DNA of 64,000 nt from Chitinophaga varians (GTDB taxonomy: Bacteria > Bacteroidota > Bacteroidia > Chitinophagales > Chitinophagaceae), in NCBI RefSeq assembly GCF_014529945.1, contig NZ_JACVFB010000006.1, forward strand, positions 186,001-250,000, in the 5' to 3' direction. Below are positions 62,035 through 64,000 of the stretch, in pieces. A program made the translations under genes and the position numbers. Numbering within the stretch: the first letter of the stretch is position 1; every line of letters starts with the position of its first letter. Under the pieces are notes generated by a model, which had not been told where the DNA came from, ran no database searches, and was given only the letters and a program-made list of their open reading frames with translations.

Positions 62035-62742
62035 ATGAAGCTTGCCGCCATTGCAATTGATGATGAACCAGTGGCCCTGGCCGTGATAAAAAATCACGCT
62101 GCCATGGTGCCCTTCCTGGAAATGAAAGGCTATTTTACCAACGCCTACGAAGCCATGGAGTTTCTGAGCAGGGAGAAGGTAGACCTCCTTTTCCTCGATA
62201 TAAAAATGCCTGATATATCCGGACTGGATTTTATTTCCAGTCTGCCGCAACCACCCATGACCATTTTTACCACTGCTTATTCCGAACATGCGGTCAAAAG
62301 TTTTGAGCTGGACGCGGTGGATTACCTGCTGAAGCCATTTTCCCTTATCCGTTTCATCAAAGCATGCAACAAGGCCCACAGCCTGTGGCAGCTGAAACAA
62401 CAAAGCCCTCAGCCTAAAGAAGCGCCGGCCTATATTTTCCTGAAAAGCGGATATGAGCAGTTTAAGATCATGCTGGAAGATATCTTATACCTCGAAAGTG
62501 CGGGCAACTACGTGAATTTTATCCTGAAAGACCGCCGGCTGATTTCCCGGCTGTCTATGCAGGAAGCCATGGACCTCCTGCCGGCAACGTTTTTTACCCG
62601 TGTGCACCGTTCCTATATCGTGGCGAATGATAAGGTAGAACGTGCCGACCGTACCTCGCTGTATATCCGTAATATAGCCATTCCTATTGGCGCCGCTTAT
62701 GGCACCGCTGTGGATAACATACTGGGCTCCAACGGACGCTAA
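62035..62742 (+). CDS. LytTR-family response regulator
   Basis: 235 residues from ATG 62035 (MKLAAIAIDDEPVALAVIKN); the extension to 61960 overlaps the DUF4407 gene. Receiver landmarks are Asp9-Asp10, the phosphorylated Asp55 in LLFLDIKMPDISG, Thr80 and Lys100 in YLLKPF. The LytTR DNA-binding domain is at about 125-230 (YIFLKSGYEQFKIMLEDILY, ESAGNYVNF, FTRVHRSYIVANDKV). It pairs with the LytS-type kinase and binds direct repeats at target promoters, which are not identifiable here. Confidence 0.94.
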   Translation: MKLAAIAIDDEPVALAVIKNHAAMVPFLEMKGYFTNAYEAMEFLSREKVDLLFLDIKMPDISGLDFISSLPQPPMTIFTTAYSEHAVKSFELDAVDYLLKPFSLIRFIKACNKAHSLWQLKQQSPQPKEAPAYIFLKSGYEQFKIMLEDILYLESAGNYVNFILKDRRLISRLSMQEAMDLLPATFFTRVHRSYIVANDKVERADRTSLYIRNIAIPIGAAYGTAVDNILGSNGR

Positions 62743-62840
62743 AATGATCATACTGCGTCTGCAAAACAATATTATCCGATTGCTGAAAACAAATCAGCGC
62801 GCCTTTTCTAAACCACGACAGCTTCAATGACGCTGAATAA

Positions 62841-62872
62841 CATTGCCCCGGGCGTAAGCCCGGGGATTTATG
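62841..62872. repeat. GC-rich palindromic element, copy 3
   Basis: CCCCGGGC (62846-62853) and GCCCGGGG (62858-62865) form a perfect 8-bp stem around GTAA, flanked by CATTG and ATTTATG. The phrase CATTGCCCCGG recurs at 62943-62953 without the second arm. It resembles the element at 12643 in arms and flanks. It could also terminate the LytTR operon, although no T tract follows. Confidence 0.5.
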
Positions 62873-62967
62873 ATCAATTCCATCGGAGATGCGCGATCAC
62901 CACCCGCCTGCATCATCCCGGATTCCCCGGGAAATTTAACTGCATTGCCCCGGCCGTCAATTTTTTA

Positions 62968-62999
62968 TTTGCTAAATAAGACCGAAAGGTCTAATTTTA
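62968..62999 (+). promoter_or_regulatory. TetR gene promoter with operator in the spacer
   Basis: TTTG (62968-62971) is followed after 20 nt by TAATTTTA (62992-62999), close to the TAnnTTTG consensus. The palindrome AGACCGAAAGGTCT (62979-62992) occupies the spacer and touches the -7 box. The expected transcription start falls within a few bases of the ATG at 63005, so the message may be leaderless or nearly so. Binding by the encoded TetR protein would block this promoter. Confidence 0.6.
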
Positions 63000-63004
63000 G
63001 GATC

Positions 63005-63595
63005 ATGAGTAAAGCAGCGAGAACGAGGCAGTTTATCATTGAAACGGCGGCGCCCATTTTTAACCAGAAAGGGGTGGCCGGCACAGCTATCAGTGATATT
63101 ATGGAAGCCACGCGGCTGGCCAAAGGCGGGCTGTATGGCAACTTTTCCTCCAAAGAGGAAATTGTGGCGGAAGTATTTGATTACATCGCGGAGCAGGAAA
63201 AGCAGCGGCTCAAAGCGGTAACCGGACCGGAGCCAACAGCCCTTCGGAAATTCGAGGCTTTATTTTCGTACTATGCCCGTTACCCGCTCAACCGCGATAT
63301 CGCCGGTGGCTGTCCCATGCTGAATTTCGGCGTGGAAGCAGATGATACCAATCCGCTCCTGAAAAAGAAAGTACAGGAACTGGTGCAGTATTTTCAGGAC
63401 CGTATCCGGCTATTGGTGCTGCTGGGCAAGGAAAACGGAGAGTTTAAGAAAGACTGGGATGAAGATCGGTTTGCCGTGTTGATGTTCTCCATGCTGGAAG
63501 GCGCTATTTTCGTCACCGGTATAACGAACAACAACCGCCAGATGCTGGTGGTGCTGGATTTTTTAAGAAAGGAAATCAAACGTCACTGTAAATGA
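63005..63595 (+). CDS. TetR family transcriptional regulator
   Basis: 196 residues from ATG 63005 (MSKAARTRQFIIETAAPIFN); the open frame to 62870 would run through the promoter and is rejected. The TetR helix-turn-helix is clear (GVAGTAISDIMEATRLAKGG, LYGNFSSKEEIVAEVFDYI). The C-terminal ligand domain resembles the TetR_C group with GGCPMLNFGVEADDTNPLL. The likely operator lies in its own promoter and a related site precedes the next gene, so it probably represses itself and that hydrolase. The inducer is unknown. Confidence 0.92.
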   Translation: MSKAARTRQFIIETAAPIFNQKGVAGTAISDIMEATRLAKGGLYGNFSSKEEIVAEVFDYIAEQEKQRLKAVTGPEPTALRKFEALFSYYARYPLNRDIAGGCPMLNFGVEADDTNPLLKKKVQELVQYFQDRIRLLVLLGKENGEFKKDWDEDRFAVLMFSMLEGAIFVTGITNNNRQMLVVLDFLRKEIKRHCK

Positions 63596-63636
63596 TGCGG
63601 GACATCTTGGACAGTGATTTTTTTAGGCTAAAAAAT

Positions 63637-63650
63637 AAACCAATCGGTCT
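63637..63650 (+). promoter_or_regulatory. Second TetR-type operator-like site
   Basis: AAACCAATCGGTCT matches the site AGACCGAAAGGTCT at 62979 at 10 of 14 positions and keeps the ACC and GGTCT ends. It lies directly before the ATG of the alpha/beta hydrolase gene at 63656. It is probably bound by the adjacent TetR protein. Confidence 0.45.
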
Positions 63651-63655
63651 GAAAG

Positions 63656-64000
63656 ATGCAACAACAGATTTTACCGCTGTCACTGCGGATGACAGCCTTC
63701 CTGCTATCCGGCATGAGTAAACCCTTTCCGGGGCTTACGGCCCGCCTGTTTTATCGTTTGTACTGTACGCCACCCGGCACGAAAGTCCGCTCATCTCACC
63801 TGGAACTGCGTGACACGGCACAGCTGAGTCATCTCACCGTTACCCGTTATCCGTTCGATGAACGGCCTATGGCCATCACAACTTACCGCTGGGGCAATTC
63901 GGACAAAAAAATACTGCTGTTGCACGGCTGGGGCGGCAGTCCGTTCCATTTCAAAAAGCTCATTCATACACTCGTCACACAGGGATATGAAGTGGTGGCT
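63656..64000 (+). CDS. Alpha/beta hydrolase (3' truncated by window end)
   Basis: 115 codons are visible from the ATG at 63656 (MQQQILPLSLRMTAFLLSGM) and the frame is open to the end of the window. The oxyanion strand and turn are recognisable (KILLLHGWGGSPFHFKKLI), followed by LVTQGYEVVA. A nucleophile elbow should lie just beyond the window. The gene is 60 nt after the TetR gene, on the same strand, with an operator-like site between them, so it is probably under TetR control. The substrate is unknown. Confidence 0.8.
   Translation, partial: MQQQILPLSLRMTAFLLSGMSKPFPGLTARLFYRLYCTPPGTKVRSSHLELRDTAQLSHLTVTRYPFDERPMAITTYRWGNSDKKILLLHGWGGSPFHFKKLIHTLVTQGYEVVA

Overview
The window looks like a chromosomal segment of a gliding Bacteroidota of the Chitinophaga type. 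The evidence is a type IX secretion (T9SS) adhesin cluster with PorP/SprF and PorE-like proteins, two sigma/FecR/SusC/SusD loci, Bacteroidota-type promoters (TTTG, about 20 nt, TAnnTTTG), a tmRNA with a GESNYAMAA tag, and a VgrG/PAAR-like effector island of the Bacteroidota type VI (T6SS) kind. The genus is an inference from overall protein flavour. No tRNA, rRNA, CRISPR array, transposase or prophage was recognised.

Layout. 1-8.3 kb: the 3' end of a giant Calx-beta adhesin with a type B sorting domain, its PorP/SprF partner, a PorE-like TPR/propeller/OmpA lipoprotein, and a secreted propeller/Calx-beta protein; three hairpins close the unit. 8.5-12.3 kb (minus strand): GNAT and DsbA-like proteins, PrsW-like protease and a PolX-family protein whose polymerase site looks dead while its PHP site is intact. 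12.3-13.1 kb: non-coding, with a degenerate ~73-bp tandem repeat. 13.1-14.3 kb: Lys/Ala-rich histone H1-like protein, L27 and L21. 14.6-18.8 kb: GH3-family protein, Dxr, RseP. 18.87-19.24 kb: tmRNA. 19.3-23.8 kb: Bcr/CflA-type MFS pump, AraC regulator, HEIGH-type metalloprotease lipoprotein, epoxide hydrolase.

24-33.7 kb is the most unusual part. It is an orphan T6SS effector island holding VgrG, an alpha/beta-hydrolase (lipase-like) effector, a membrane-anchored putative immunity protein, a protein of unknown family, a 1313-aa PAAR-like (DUF4280) protein whose C-terminal half carries a lysozyme-like and a LAS-type zinc peptidase module, and an overlapping lipoprotein that is a candidate immunity factor. 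GC content drops inside both effector genes where the toxin modules begin, which suggests module exchange. No T6SS sheath, baseplate or ATPase gene is present here.

33.8-36.8 kb: amidohydrolase and a GH16-like lipoprotein. 36.8-50.7 kb (minus strand): two complete, consecutive sigma - FecR - SusC (with STN domain) - SusD loci, each a self-contained cell-surface signalling and nutrient uptake unit. 51-59.2 kb: VOC protein, metallophosphoesterase with an SH3 protein, GrpB-like protein, a secreted unknown, gamma-glutamyltransferase, sialate O-acetylesterase-like esterase, DinB-like and Tat-exported Dabb proteins. A perfect 33-bp inverted repeat lies between two convergent genes at 54.55-54.62 kb. 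59.3-62.7 kb: LytS-type kinase, DUF4407 membrane protein and LytTR regulator in apparent operon. 63.0-64.0 kb: TetR regulator whose promoter spacer contains a palindromic operator, followed by an alpha/beta hydrolase that runs off the end.
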